DNA of 64,000 nucleotides. Origin: Lachnospiraceae bacterium (GTDB lineage Bacteria > Bacillota > Clostridia > Lachnospirales > Lachnospiraceae). Location: the NCBI GenBank assembly GCA_015056885.1, contig SVFL01000004.1, positions 1-64,000 on the forward strand, in the 5' to 3' direction. Of this stretch, positions 36,018 through 43,946 are shown piece by piece; within the stretch, counting starts at the first letter, position 1, and each line of letters starts with the position of its first letter. Under the pieces are notes generated by a model. The model did no database searches, was not told the DNA's origin, and worked only from the letters and a program-made list of their open reading frames with translations. The translations under genes and the position numbers were made by a program.

Positions 36018-39000
36018 ATGAAAAAACATGTAAGAAAGATTATAGCGTATTTACTTGCATTGGCAATGTGTGTGGGAGGGCTTGATATGCCGGTATACGC
36101 AACCGAAAATACTAATTTGGAAGAGTCAGATGTAGAACTTGAATCAGGAAATTGGGATGGAGTAACGAAAGAGAAGATTTATGAAAATGACGAATATAAA
36201 ATAACATTTTCCTTGGCTTCAACATGGGATACAGGTTATAATGCAACTATAAGTATTGAAAATGTTGGTGAAGCAAGTATTCAGAATTGGAGACTGAAAT
36301 ACAAATTTAATAATGATATTGATGCTATTTGGAATGCAGAGATTTCTTCCTGTTCAGAAGATAAATATGTTGTTAAGAACGTGGGCTGGAATCAGGACAT
36401 TGCCGTAGATGGAAAAGTGGAGTTTGGGTTTTCGGGTAATCAAGCGTTTAACGGGTTTCCGGAAAGCTTCGAATTGGTTCATAACAGCATGATTGTTCAA
36501 GAAAATGATTATACTGTTGAGTATATCGTGGATGGAGATTGGGAAAGTGGATTCTATGGTTCTATCCTGATAACGAATCATACAGATTCGGATATTGAAG
36601 AATGGATTCTGGAATTTGATTTTGACAGAGAAATTACCGAGATTTGGAATGGTGTTATAGAATCTCATGAAGGGAATCATTATACTGTCAGAAATGCAGA
36701 ATATAATAGCCTGCTTTCTCCCGGAACATCTGTATCTATCGGCATAAAGGGAAGCGAAGGCACTTTGGATGACGTGCCCTGCAATTATGTGCTTTATGCT
36801 TGTACAGAGTCTGTAACTGAAGAGGACAACGAAGGAGATATATCGGGTGGCGATGAGCCGGATAGTCCGGTTTCAGATGGAGATATTAGCAATGGCGATA
36901 TTAGTGGCGGTGATATTAGTGATGGTGATGTCACAGAAGGCGATGTTACTGGAGGTGATGTCACTCAGGGAGATGTTACAGATGGTGACAGTGCAGAAGA
37001 TGTAGAGGAGATACAGGATTATACCAGATATTGGAGTGATATGTTGGATACGGATGGAGATGGTCTTCCGGACGAATATGAAAACGACATTGGAACGGAT
37101 ATTCATAATCCTGATACAGATGGTGATAAGTTGTCTGATGGGTATGAAGAATTGTATAGCTCAACAGGTCCTTTAGATCAGTATACACTTGGAAATGGGG
37201 TAATGGATTCTGAATTAGACCCGGACGAAGATGGATTGACAATTCTGGAAGAATCAATATTAGGAACAGACCCCTTAAATCCGGATTCAGACGAAGATGA
37301 ATTGAAGGATGGCGAGGAGACCGGTGTTTATGAGACCAAACCTATGGAATGGGACACAGACGGAGACACTATCAGTGACGGAGATGAGGTGAAAATAGGC
37401 TTAAATCCTCTAGAGGCGGAGACATATGGATATCCGGATGCAAACTATAAATATGAAACAGGAATTGCAGAAGATTCCATAATTTTCACAAAAATTAACG
37501 CAGATAATAATGATTATCAAATGAGTTTGGAGATGACTGCACAGGGAAGTGTTGTTTCGGAGCTGATTGTTCGGGAAAGTGCATATTCGGAAATATTGAA
37601 CTCAGAAGCGGTAGTAGGTAGTATTCCTGAAATTATTCATAGGGGAACAGGCAAGATTGAATCTGTTACAGTAAAATTCAAAATTGACAATGAAAAGATA
37701 TATGATACATATAGCGCAGAGTCTTTGAAAGGTGCGAAAAGATATAATATTTTTATGTATTGTGAGGATGAAAAATTTCCGGTTCCGTTAAATACTGTTG
37801 TGGATGAAGAGACAAATACCATAAGTGCTACAGTGGATTGTGTAGGAACGTTTTGTGTGGTAGATATGGAATTGTGGCTACAGAATTTGGGATTTGAGAT
37901 AAAAAAGGATGACACTTTGGAAGCGAATAGTATATCAATGGAACAAACAATGATGAGCAGTAGAGCCGCGTATGTTAGACCATCAGAAGCTGAAAATACA
38001 GATAAGGGTTTTGTTTGGGTTCCTAAACAAAAGAAAATGGATATTGTTTTATGCATCAATACGGGAGGGAAAATTGGTAACTGTCAAGATGCGGTTTTTA
38101 TTCGCGAAAGTCTTTTGGCCATGGTGGAGTATGTATTTAAAAAGAATGATGTCCGAATTTTTGCACTTGATAGAAATGGAAATTTGATAGATTCAGTAGA
38201 ATCGTCGGAAGATTTGGCTCGGGCTGAAGAATTAATAGATGCAGCCGTAGCACAGCAGTCTGACTATCAGTATGCTGATAAGCAGATGAAGACCATATTG
38301 AATGAATTAGGGTTGCGGGAGGATGCTTTCAAATTGACGATTTTTTGGGGAGTAACAAGTGCATATGAAAATTTTGATAAGGAAAGAACAGAGATGATAG
38401 AGCGACAAATTCATTGCGGTTCTATATGTACAGGTGAGTATCATCCAAGCGATAATTTTGCAGGGTTCACAAAGGCTTCTGGAGGTTTCTATGTTCAATG
38501 TACATCTGCAAAAACAGCTATTATTGATTACATATGTTTGAAAAATATGAACTATACATACAACATTATTACATCCACAGGGTTGAAAAGCGTTGCATTA
38601 GAAAAGGAATTATCATATAGATACTGGACTGATTCGGATGGTGATGGTTTGTCGGATTTGCAGGAGGTCAGAACAGATAGGATTACTCATAAAAGTGATG
38701 GAACGGTTGCATTACCTACCTACTATGAGTATATCCAGAAATACAATGCACCGGAAGCATGGTTAGTCGATTGGGCTTACAGATACAATGATGTGGAGGA
38801 TTTTAATGGGAGAGGAATTCAGGAATTGTTGGAAGAAACCTATGTACTACCTGTTAAGTCTGACCCTACATTAGTGGACTCGGATGGTGATGGGATTTCG
38901 GATTATGATGAGTGCGTTTGGGATGGCGTGGATGAGAGGTATCGGGATTTGGGACCGCTACATAAGGATACCATAGAGACACTGTTTCCGGAATTTGCTA

Positions 39001-39875
39001 AGACTGAACATAATGAACCAAAGAATATTTCCTATATCACTGTAAAGGATAATGATGTTGTTGTGCATACTAAAGTTACTTTTTCTGAGGGAGCAAATGA
39101 GAATGCACTCAAGTATTTAAAGAAAGACGGTTTGGATTTGCAGTATCAGCAAGCATGTGATGACATTATAGCCAGAGTGGGAGAAGATGTAACATTCAAA
39201 GATTTAATTAAAGATGCACTTTCTTCACGTTGGGAAGGAACCTATGAGGGATCTGCATATGATTTTTATGAAGGATTAAAAGTAAATTTTGCAGTGGTTC
39301 TTGAGGAGTATGATACTACTGACTTGAATAGAGCAGTGAGAATTAATGTAAAATATGGTTCTTGTGGAGTGTCGAATGTTAGTAGTAATGGTTGGTATAC
39401 CAATATTAAGAGAGTTTTTACGCTATATACGGGATATTGCGATGATGTGACACATAAAGATAAAGCGGGAATAGCGTGTAAAAGATATATGAATTCAAGA
39501 AAGAATATTGTGAATTATTCTGGAACTTGTGCCCATGAATTTGGACATGTGTGGGGAGTTGCAGACATGTATGATGATGCGAATAACGGATATGAGCCAA
39601 TTGCCAATGCAGAAATAATATATGACAAGGGCAAACATAGTATGATGGAAGGATATGGTATAATGTTGTGTAATGGCTCTGCTGTTTCAAATGATATTGA
39701 AATGGTATTATTGGCATTTAGTGAAAATAGGGATCAATTTTTCGTTCCGAATGGTGCAGATAAGGAACTGTCCAAGGCAATCAAACAGGATGTTGAATAT
39801 AGATTGAAGGGCAAGATGCGACAGATATTTATATGGAATGAAAGTAAAAAAAACATGGAATTGAAGCAACCATAA
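36018..39875 (+). CDS. Large secreted multidomain protein with metzincin-type metalloprotease motif
   Basis: 1285 residues. The signal peptide ends near VYA-TE (about 29). Two CBM2-like beta modules (about 54-155 and 160-262) are followed by a linker of repeated GDIS/GDVT pentads (about 272-330). DxDGDGL calcium-binding repeats, thrombospondin type-3 like, lie at about 343-460, 870 and 953. A vWA-like domain (about 674-865) has a degenerate metal site (NTGGK). The C-terminal domain holds HEFGHVWGVAD (His1173, Glu1174, His1177, Asp1183), a zinc-protease HExxHxxGxxD motif, with a possible Met-turn at MMEGYGIM. There is no LPxTG or membrane anchor. Six small paralogous membrane genes follow directly. 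The function is unknown: a secreted protease, possibly a toxin. Confidence 0.85.
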   Translation: MKKHVRKIIAYLLALAMCVGGLDMPVYATENTNLEESDVELESGNWDGVTKEKIYENDEYKITFSLASTWDTGYNATISIENVGEASIQNWRLKYKFNNDIDAIWNAEISSCSEDKYVVKNVGWNQDIAVDGKVEFGFSGNQAFNGFPESFELVHNSMIVQENDYTVEYIVDGDWESGFYGSILITNHTDSDIEEWILEFDFDREITEIWNGVIESHEGNHYTVRNAEYNSLLSPGTSVSIGIKGSEGTLDDVPCNYVLYACTESVTEEDNEGDISGGDEPDSPVSDGDISNGDISGGDISDGDVTEGDVTGGDVTQGDVTDGDSAEDVEEIQDYTRYWSDMLDTDGDGLPDEYENDIGTDIHNPDTDGDKLSDGYEELYSSTGPLDQYTLGNGVMDSELDPDEDGLTILEESILGTDPLNPDSDEDELKDGEETGVYETKPMEWDTDGDTISDGDEVKIGLNPLEAETYGYPDANYKYETGIAEDSIIFTKINADNNDYQMSLEMTAQGSVVSELIVRESAYSEILNSEAVVGSIPEIIHRGTGKIESVTVKFKIDNEKIYDTYSAESLKGAKRYNIFMYCEDEKFPVPLNTVVDEETNTISATVDCVGTFCVVDMELWLQNLGFEIKKDDTLEANSISMEQTMMSSRAAYVRPSEAENTDKGFVWVPKQKKMDIVLCINTGGKIGNCQDAVFIRESLLAMVEYVFKKNDVRIFALDRNGNLIDSVESSEDLARAEELIDAAVAQQSDYQYADKQMKTILNELGLREDAFKLTIFWGVTSAYENFDKERTEMIERQIHCGSICTGEYHPSDNFAGFTKASGGFYVQCTSAKTAIIDYICLKNMNYTYNIITSTGLKSVALEKELSYRYWTDSDGDGLSDLQEVRTDRITHKSDGTVALPTYYEYIQKYNAPEAWLVDWAYRYNDVEDFNGRGIQELLEETYVLPVKSDPTLVDSDGDGISDYDECVWDGVDERYRDLGPLHKDTIETLFPEFAKTEHNEPKNISYITVKDNDVVVHTKVTFSEGANENALKYLKKDGLDLQYQQACDDIIARVGEDVTFKDLIKDALSSRWEGTYEGSAYDFYEGLKVNFAVVLEEYDTTDLNRAVRINVKYGSCGVSNVSSNGWYTNIKRVFTLYTGYCDDVTHKDKAGIACKRYMNSRKNIVNYSGTCAHEFGHVWGVADMYDDANNGYEPIANAEIIYDKGKHSMMEGYGIMLCNGSAVSNDIEMVLLAFSENRDQFFVPNGADKELSKAIKQDVEYRLKGKMRQIFIWNESKKNMELKQP
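36835..37010 (+). repeat. GD-I/V-S/T pentad repeats in the secreted protease gene
   Basis: About ten 15-bp units coding for GDIS, GDVT or close variants. They form a flexible acidic linker between the CBM2-like modules and the calcium-binding repeats. Confidence 0.85.
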
Positions 39876-39894
39876 GAAAGAGGGAGAATAACAG

Positions 39895-40278
39895 ATGAAG
39901 AATAAGATACCTGTGTTACTGCGAGCATTGACGGGGTTCATTCCGCTATGGCTAAACAATGTAGCCAGTTTGCGTTTTTTTGTGTATTTAGACAGAAACC
40001 TAATAGATGAATTGGGCCTTAGTGGATATTTAGTGCAAAATGGTGTCAGAGAATATCAATATGGAATTGGCTGGCCTGCACAGATAGGAACCTTTGTAAT
40101 TATGTTAGTCACTGTTATCTGGATTTTGATTACTTCCCGCTTCCTCTTTAAGGACAAAAAGCATAAACGTATTTATAAAGTGGTCAGTTTGGGTATAACT
40201 TTGATTATGTATATTTTCTGGGTGTGGTACTATTTGGATTATTATCCATTATTTAATGACATACGGATTTGGTACTAG
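39895..40278 (+). CDS. Small three-helix membrane protein, paralogue 1
   Basis: 127 residues, starting 19 bp after the metalloprotease stop. Membrane helices lie at about 8-30, 62-83 and 93-113. Family-conserved features are IPLWLNN in helix 1, an EL/MGxxxxL...GxxxYxxGxG loop, ITSRFLF after helix 2, and WxWYYLDYYPL in helix 3. The family is not recognised. From about residue 37 on it is almost identical at the DNA level to paralogue 6, which implies recent duplication or gene conversion. Its position suggests protection against, or secretion or control of, the protease. Confidence 0.75.
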   Translation: MKNKIPVLLRALTGFIPLWLNNVASLRFFVYLDRNLIDELGLSGYLVQNGVREYQYGIGWPAQIGTFVIMLVTVIWILITSRFLFKDKKHKRIYKVVSLGITLIMYIFWVWYYLDYYPLFNDIRIWY

Positions 40279-40345
40279 ATGGTTATTAGAAGCAGGTGGC
40301 TGCAAGGATGTATTTTCCTATGCAGCTACTATGCTTTTGGTGCAA
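40279..40345. repeat. Intergenic repeat, copy 1 (hairpin type)
   Basis: Begins GTTATTAGAAGCAGGTGGCTGCAAGGA and contains the dyad GTGGCTGCA / TGCAGCTAC. Near-identical copies lie at 41239-41300 and 42872-42930, each directly after a paralogue. Confidence 0.85.
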
Positions 40346-40361
40346 TAAAGAGGATAAATAG

Positions 40362-40748
40362 ATGAAACAAAAGATAAATGTGTTACTGCGTACATTGATA
40401 GGTTTTATTCCACTATGGCTGAATAATATAGTTAGTTTACGCTATTTTTTGTTTGTGGATAGAGAGCTGATTTTTGAACTGGGGTACGATGGTTATTTGG
40501 AACAAAGCGGTATTAGAGAATATCAATTTGGAATTGGTTGGGCTGCACAGATAGGAACTTTTGCAATTATGGTAGCCACAGTTATTTGGATTTTGATTAC
40601 TTCTCGGTTTTTGTTTAAGAATAAAAAACACAAACGCATTTATAAAGCAGTCAGTTTGGTGATTACTTTGATTATGTATATTTTTTGGGTGTGGTACTAT
40701 CTGGATTATTACCCATTGAACCAGAATATTGAAATACACTATATGTAA
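40362..40748 (+). CDS. Small three-helix membrane protein, paralogue 2
   Basis: 128 residues with the same three-helix plan and the IPLWLNN, ITSRFLF and YYLDYYPL motifs. Its loop reads LIFELGYDGYLEQSGIREYQFGIG. Its DNA is the clear parent of the deletion-fused piece at about 41857-41976. It has its own ribosome site (AGAGGA). Not recognised as a known family. Confidence 0.75.
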   Translation: MKQKINVLLRTLIGFIPLWLNNIVSLRYFLFVDRELIFELGYDGYLEQSGIREYQFGIGWAAQIGTFAIMVATVIWILITSRFLFKNKKHKRIYKAVSLVITLIMYIFWVWYYLDYYPLNQNIEIHYM

Positions 40749-40851
40749 CCATTTTAATATTAAGCATAAAGGTAATTAATATCAAGACTATAAATAATTG
40801 TGAACGGGAAGGGATTATGGCAGATTTTGTGTGAAAGAGAGAGAAGAACAG

Positions 40852-41235
40852 ATGAAGAATAAGATACCTGTGTTACTGTGCGCATTGATAGGTTCTATTC
40901 CGTTATGGCTGAATAATATAATTAGTTTACGCTACTTTATATATTTAGATACAAGTTTGGTGGACGAACTGGGCTTTGACGGATATTTGGATGATAGTGG
41001 TATTACGCACTACAAGTTTGGAACAGGTAGTGCGGCACAAATAGGTATTTTCTTAATCATGATTGTTTCTGTTATCTGGATTTTAATTACTTCTCGGTTT
41101 CTTTTTCAAGAAAAAAAGAAGAAGATTATTTACAAGGTAGTCAGTATAGGATTGGTGTTAGCTATGTACATTTTCTGGGTGTGGTACTATCTGGATTACT
41201 ATCCGTTGACTGGAAATCTTGAAATTTGGTACTAA
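40852..41235 (+). CDS. Small three-helix membrane protein, paralogue 3
   Basis: 127 residues. The first eight codons match paralogue 1 (MKNKIPVLL), but the loop differs (LVDELGFDGYLDDSGITHYKFGTG). Variation is concentrated in the extracytoplasmic-type loop between helices 1 and 2, while helix 3 and its WYYLDYYPL tail are conserved. ATG 40852 follows GAGAGAAG; an in-frame GTG at 40831 is possible. Confidence 0.72.
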   Translation: MKNKIPVLLCALIGSIPLWLNNIISLRYFIYLDTSLVDELGFDGYLDDSGITHYKFGTGSAAQIGIFLIMIVSVIWILITSRFLFQEKKKKIIYKVVSIGLVLAMYIFWVWYYLDYYPLTGNLEIWY

Positions 41236-41238
41236 AAA

Positions 41239-41300
41239 GTTATTAGAAGCAGGTGGCTGCAAGGATATATTTCCTTATGCGGCTATCTGCTATCAGTGCA
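41239..41300. repeat. Intergenic repeat, copy 2 (hairpin type)
   Basis: The same GTTATTAGAAGCAGGTGGCTGCAAGGA start and TGCGGCTAT second arm as copy 1. The dyad here is weaker than in the other copies. Confidence 0.8.
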
Positions 41301-41316
41301 TATAGAGGACATTCTT

Positions 41317-41697
41317 ATGAAAAATTTTATCTGTATTATGCTGGGATGGATACCAATATTGGTAAATATAGTAGTTAGCCGATTGTATGCAGGTTATGCC
41401 CAAATGTGTCTTTTTGATAAAATGGGAATGGATGCCAGACTGGATGAAAATGGAAATGTCCAATATCATTTTGGTGTAGGGAGCGCATCTTTGGTATTTA
41501 TGCTGTTGCTGTTATTGGTTTCAATTATATGGATTATTGTTAATGGAAAAGTTTTTTGTGATAAAAAGAAACAAAAAATATATATTCTGGTGCGTGTTGT
41601 GATAGTGGTGGTTATAGATGTCGCATGGATTTTATATTTTCTTATATCGTATCCGTTGACAGGGCATATGATTTGCATAATGCAACAACCATACTAA
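41317..41697 (+). CDS. Small three-helix membrane protein, diverged paralogue 4
   Basis: 126 residues. A more distant member: IPILVNI replaces IPLWLNN, the loop reads KMGMDARLDENGNVQYHFGVG, and the tail is WILYFLISYPL. The three-helix spacing is kept. ATG 41317 follows TAGAGGA. Confidence 0.68.
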   Translation: MKNFICIMLGWIPILVNIVVSRLYAGYAQMCLFDKMGMDARLDENGNVQYHFGVGSASLVFMLLLLLVSIIWIIVNGKVFCDKKKQKIYILVRVVIVVVIDVAWILYFLISYPLTGHMICIMQQPY

Positions 41698-41742
41698 TGA
41701 ATTGTCTTTTCGAATTGTAGATGATAGTGGATTCATAGTCTT

Positions 41743-41976
41743 ATGAATACGCCCAAAGACTTTAAAACGGTTATTTTGCCGACATATTACGAATATATAC
41801 AGAAGTATATTGGCGAAGAGAAATGGTTAAAGAAATTGAAGGCGGACATAATGGACCAGAGAATATCAATTTGAAACCGGTTGGGCTGCGCAGATAGGAA
41901 CTTTTGCAATCAGGGTAATTACGGTTATCTGGATTATTATCCGCTGCCCCAGAATATTGAAATACACTATATGTAA
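41743..41976 (+). pseudogene. Orphan protease fragment fused to a deleted paralogue fragment
   Basis: The first part (41743-41874) encodes a 43-codon frame containing TVILPTYYEYIQKY. This matches residues about 894-909 of the large protease (TVALPTYYEYIQKY) with different codons. The second part (from about 41857) matches paralogue 2 DNA, but about 110 bases are missing between two copies of TATCTGGATT: the helix 2 end joins directly to the C-terminal LDYYPL region. The element is thus a relic of a second protease/membrane-protein pair. Confidence 0.75.
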
Positions 41977-41995
41977 GATTGGTGTATAGAGACAA

Positions 41996-42388
41996 ATGAG
42001 GAGAGTTTTCGGGAAGACGAAAAAAGGTGTATTATTACCGTTACCCATAGTATTTAATATAGTTTGCAGTCTGGTCTGTAAGTGGAATGCAGAAAAATTG
42101 TTTTTTCTGTTAGAAAGAGATGAGCGGTTAATGCGTGATGGAGAACTGTATTATTGCATCGGGACGGGGAGTGTTTTGCTGGTGATTATGCTTGCTCTGT
42201 TATTGGTATCTATTGGCTGGATTTGCATGAATGCAAAGATTGTTTATAATGATAAGGATAGCGCACACAAATATAAGGTATGGAGCATTGGTTTTGTAGT
42301 GTTTATGGATGTATGTTGGATAATACATTATCTTGATTTGTATTCTCTAATTGGAGTCATTCAGATATTACCTGAACCCCCAATGTGA
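41996..42388 (+). CDS. Small three-helix membrane protein, diverged paralogue 5
   Basis: 130 residues. Related to paralogue 4 in spacing: helix 1 about 12-32, then LLERDERLMRDGELYYCIGTG, helix 2 about 58-78 and helix 3 about 92-112 ending in HYLDLYSL. The ribosome site is weak. It is the most divergent intact copy. Confidence 0.62.
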   Translation: MRRVFGKTKKGVLLPLPIVFNIVCSLVCKWNAEKLFFLLERDERLMRDGELYYCIGTGSVLLVIMLALLLVSIGWICMNAKIVYNDKDSAHKYKVWSIGFVVFMDVCWIIHYLDLYSLIGVIQILPEPPM

Positions 42389-42414
42389 TGTGGAGCGGAA
42401 CTCTTGAAAAGTGA

Positions 42415-42468
42415 CTTTATATTTATTGGAATGAATGGATCAAAACCATGGAATTGAAGCAACCATAA
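42415..42468 (+). pseudogene. Duplicated 3' end of the metalloprotease gene
   Basis: In frame this reads YWNEWIKTMELKQP followed by a stop. It matches the last residues of the big protein (IWNESKKNMELKQP). The 45 bases around the stop and the ribosome site before paralogue 6 are identical to those before paralogue 1. An upstream in-frame stop shows that only the tail was carried along. Confidence 0.85.
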
Positions 42469-42487
42469 GAAAGAGGGAGAATAACAG

Positions 42488-42871
42488 ATGAAGAATAAGA
42501 TACCTGTGTTACTGCGCGCATTGATAGGTTTTATTCCCTTATGGCTGAATAATGTGGCTAATTTGCGGTATTTCTTATACATAAGTAGAAAATTGATTTT
42601 TGAATTGGGCCTTAGTGGGTATTTAGTGCAAAATGGTGTAAGAGAATATCAATATGGAATTGGCTGGCCTGCACAGATAGGAACCTTAGTAATTATGTTA
42701 GTCACTGTTATCTGGATTTTGATTACTTCCCGCTTCCTCTTTAAGGACAAAAAGCATAAACGTATTTATAAAGTGGTCAGTTTGGGTATAACTTTGATTA
42801 TGTATATTTTCTGGGTGTGGTACTATTTGGATTATTATCCATTATTTAATGACATACGGATTTGGTACTAG
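42488..42871 (+). CDS. Small three-helix membrane protein, paralogue 6
   Basis: 127 residues. The C-terminal two thirds are nearly identical to paralogue 1, while residues 20-36 (VANLRYFLYISRKLIFELG) resemble paralogue 2. It therefore looks like a mosaic formed by recombination. It is preceded by the duplicated protease tail and followed by copy 3 of the intergenic repeat. Confidence 0.75.
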   Translation: MKNKIPVLLRALIGFIPLWLNNVANLRYFLYISRKLIFELGLSGYLVQNGVREYQYGIGWPAQIGTLVIMLVTVIWILITSRFLFKDKKHKRIYKVVSLGITLIMYIFWVWYYLDYYPLFNDIRIWY

Positions 42872-42930
42872 ATGGTTATTAGAAGCAGGTGGCTGCAAGG
42901 AGATATTTCCCTATGCAGCTACCCGCTATC
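42872..42930. repeat. Intergenic repeat, copy 3 (hairpin type)
   Basis: GTTATTAGAAGCAGGTGGCTGCAAGGA followed by TGCAGCTACC. GGTGGCTGCA and TGCAGCTACC form the stem. Confidence 0.85.
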
Positions 42931-42937
42931 AGGATCG

Positions 42938-43033
42938 GAGGCGGTGGAAGTAATTGTTCGAGCTATAGAGGCTGAGGGCACGAATGACATAGAGCAAATC
43001 TACAAGAAGCTGAAAGAGTTGAACGAGGCTTGA
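42938..43033 (+). pseudogene. 3' end of an unidentified gene
   Basis: An open frame of 31 codons ending in a stop (RAIEAEGTNDIEQIYKKL within it), charged and helical, with no start or ribosome site. It begins right after repeat copy 3 and is less AT-rich than the array. Likely the truncated tail of a gene cut by the array's insertion or expansion. Confidence 0.4.
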
Positions 43034-43068
43034 AAGGGCTTACAATAAACGATATGTATAATAAAAGC

Positions 43069-43105
43069 GAGGGAGTATCACGCAAGGTGATAACTCCCTC
43101 ATTTT
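43069..43105 (-). terminator. Terminator of the aromatic-acid-exporter-like gene
   Basis: GAGGGAGTATCAC and GTGATAACTCCCTC form a 13-bp stem with a small bulge and loop, just past the minus-strand stop codon. Confidence 0.7.
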
Positions 43106-43685
43106 ACATCTTGTCTATGTCAATTTCAAACTCCGGTACGTCTCCGGGCTCGGTCTTCTTAGGCCCCACAGATTCCTTGATTTTCTCCCAGCGTTCTCTG
43201 GGGAATACATAATTGACTGCCAGTGCAATTGCCACACCGATACCGGTATCAATGATACGGTTGATGGAGTAGGGGACAAAGGTCTCCACCGGGGTGTTGA
43301 ACAAAATAATGCACAGGATAACGCCGCCGGGCTGGATGGCACCGGGCCAATGAAGCAACAGGCTCACCTTAATCAATACGATAACGCCCACGAACAAAAA
43401 TGGAAGAATTAAGGGGCGCATATCACCATCCGGATAAATCTGTATATAGATTGCAAAAATGGCCATTCCAATCAGACCGCCGAAGAGGGTTCCGAAGAGT
43501 CTGTTGCCTCCGTTTAACTTGGAATTGCCCATGTCATTACCCATGCCGAAGATGGCACCGATACAGGCAAAGGTAGGATTTCTGTCAATCAGCTGATAGA
43601 GAAAGGCACAGATACATGCCGCCAAAGCGGTTTTAATATTGCGCATTCCGATATGAAAGCGAGATTTTTGCTGTGGTGTTTCCAT
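43104..43685 (-). CDS. FUSC/aromatic acid exporter family membrane protein
   Basis: 193 residues, about five to six membrane segments. The N-terminal IGMRNIKTALAACICAFLYQL and GNRLFGTLFGGLIGM match the N-terminal half of FUSC/ArAE_1 proteins. The C-terminal soluble half of the longer family members is absent and is replaced by a short acidic tail. The substrate is unknown. It is divergent from argC. Confidence 0.75.
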   Translation of the reverse strand: METPQQKSRFHIGMRNIKTALAACICAFLYQLIDRNPTFACIGAIFGMGNDMGNSKLNGGNRLFGTLFGGLIGMAIFAIYIQIYPDGDMRPLILPFLFVGVIVLIKVSLLLHWPGAIQPGGVILCIILFNTPVETFVPYSINRIIDTGIGVAIALAVNYVFPRERWEKIKESVGPKKTEPGDVPEFEIDIDKM

Positions 43686-43810
43686 GGAAATTTCCTCCGA
43701 AAATTCAAGTTGCTTACTGGGTTCTCATTTGATATAATATAATGTAAAACTTTGCGCCTGTCAATGACAGGTTTTGCCAAAGTGAAACGATTAAAAATAC
43801 AGTTTTTGTG

Positions 43811-43859
43811 TGAATATTCACTAATGAATGTATATTCATGCATGAATATGCAAAAATAT
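43811..43859 (+). promoter_or_regulatory. Tandem ArgR (ARG box) operators upstream of argC
   Basis: Bases 43823-43840 match the ARG box pattern (TGAAT-N4-ATTCA) perfectly. Flanking GTGAATATTCAC (43810-43821) and ATGAATATGCAAAAATATT (43842-43860) are further sites. These imply repression by arginine-bound ArgR/AhrC. Confidence 0.75.
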
Positions 43860-43880
43860 TGTATAAAAATTAAAAAGTAG

Positions 43881-43908
43881 TGGACATTTATGCAAAAAGT
43901 GGTATGAT
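43881..43908 (+). promoter_or_regulatory. argC promoter
   Basis: TGGACA (43881-43886), a 16-bp spacer and TATGAT (43903-43908). The ARG boxes end 20 bp upstream of the -35. Confidence 0.6.
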
Positions 43909-43946
43909 TACATAAGATATTGTTTTTGAGAATAGGAGAATTTATT

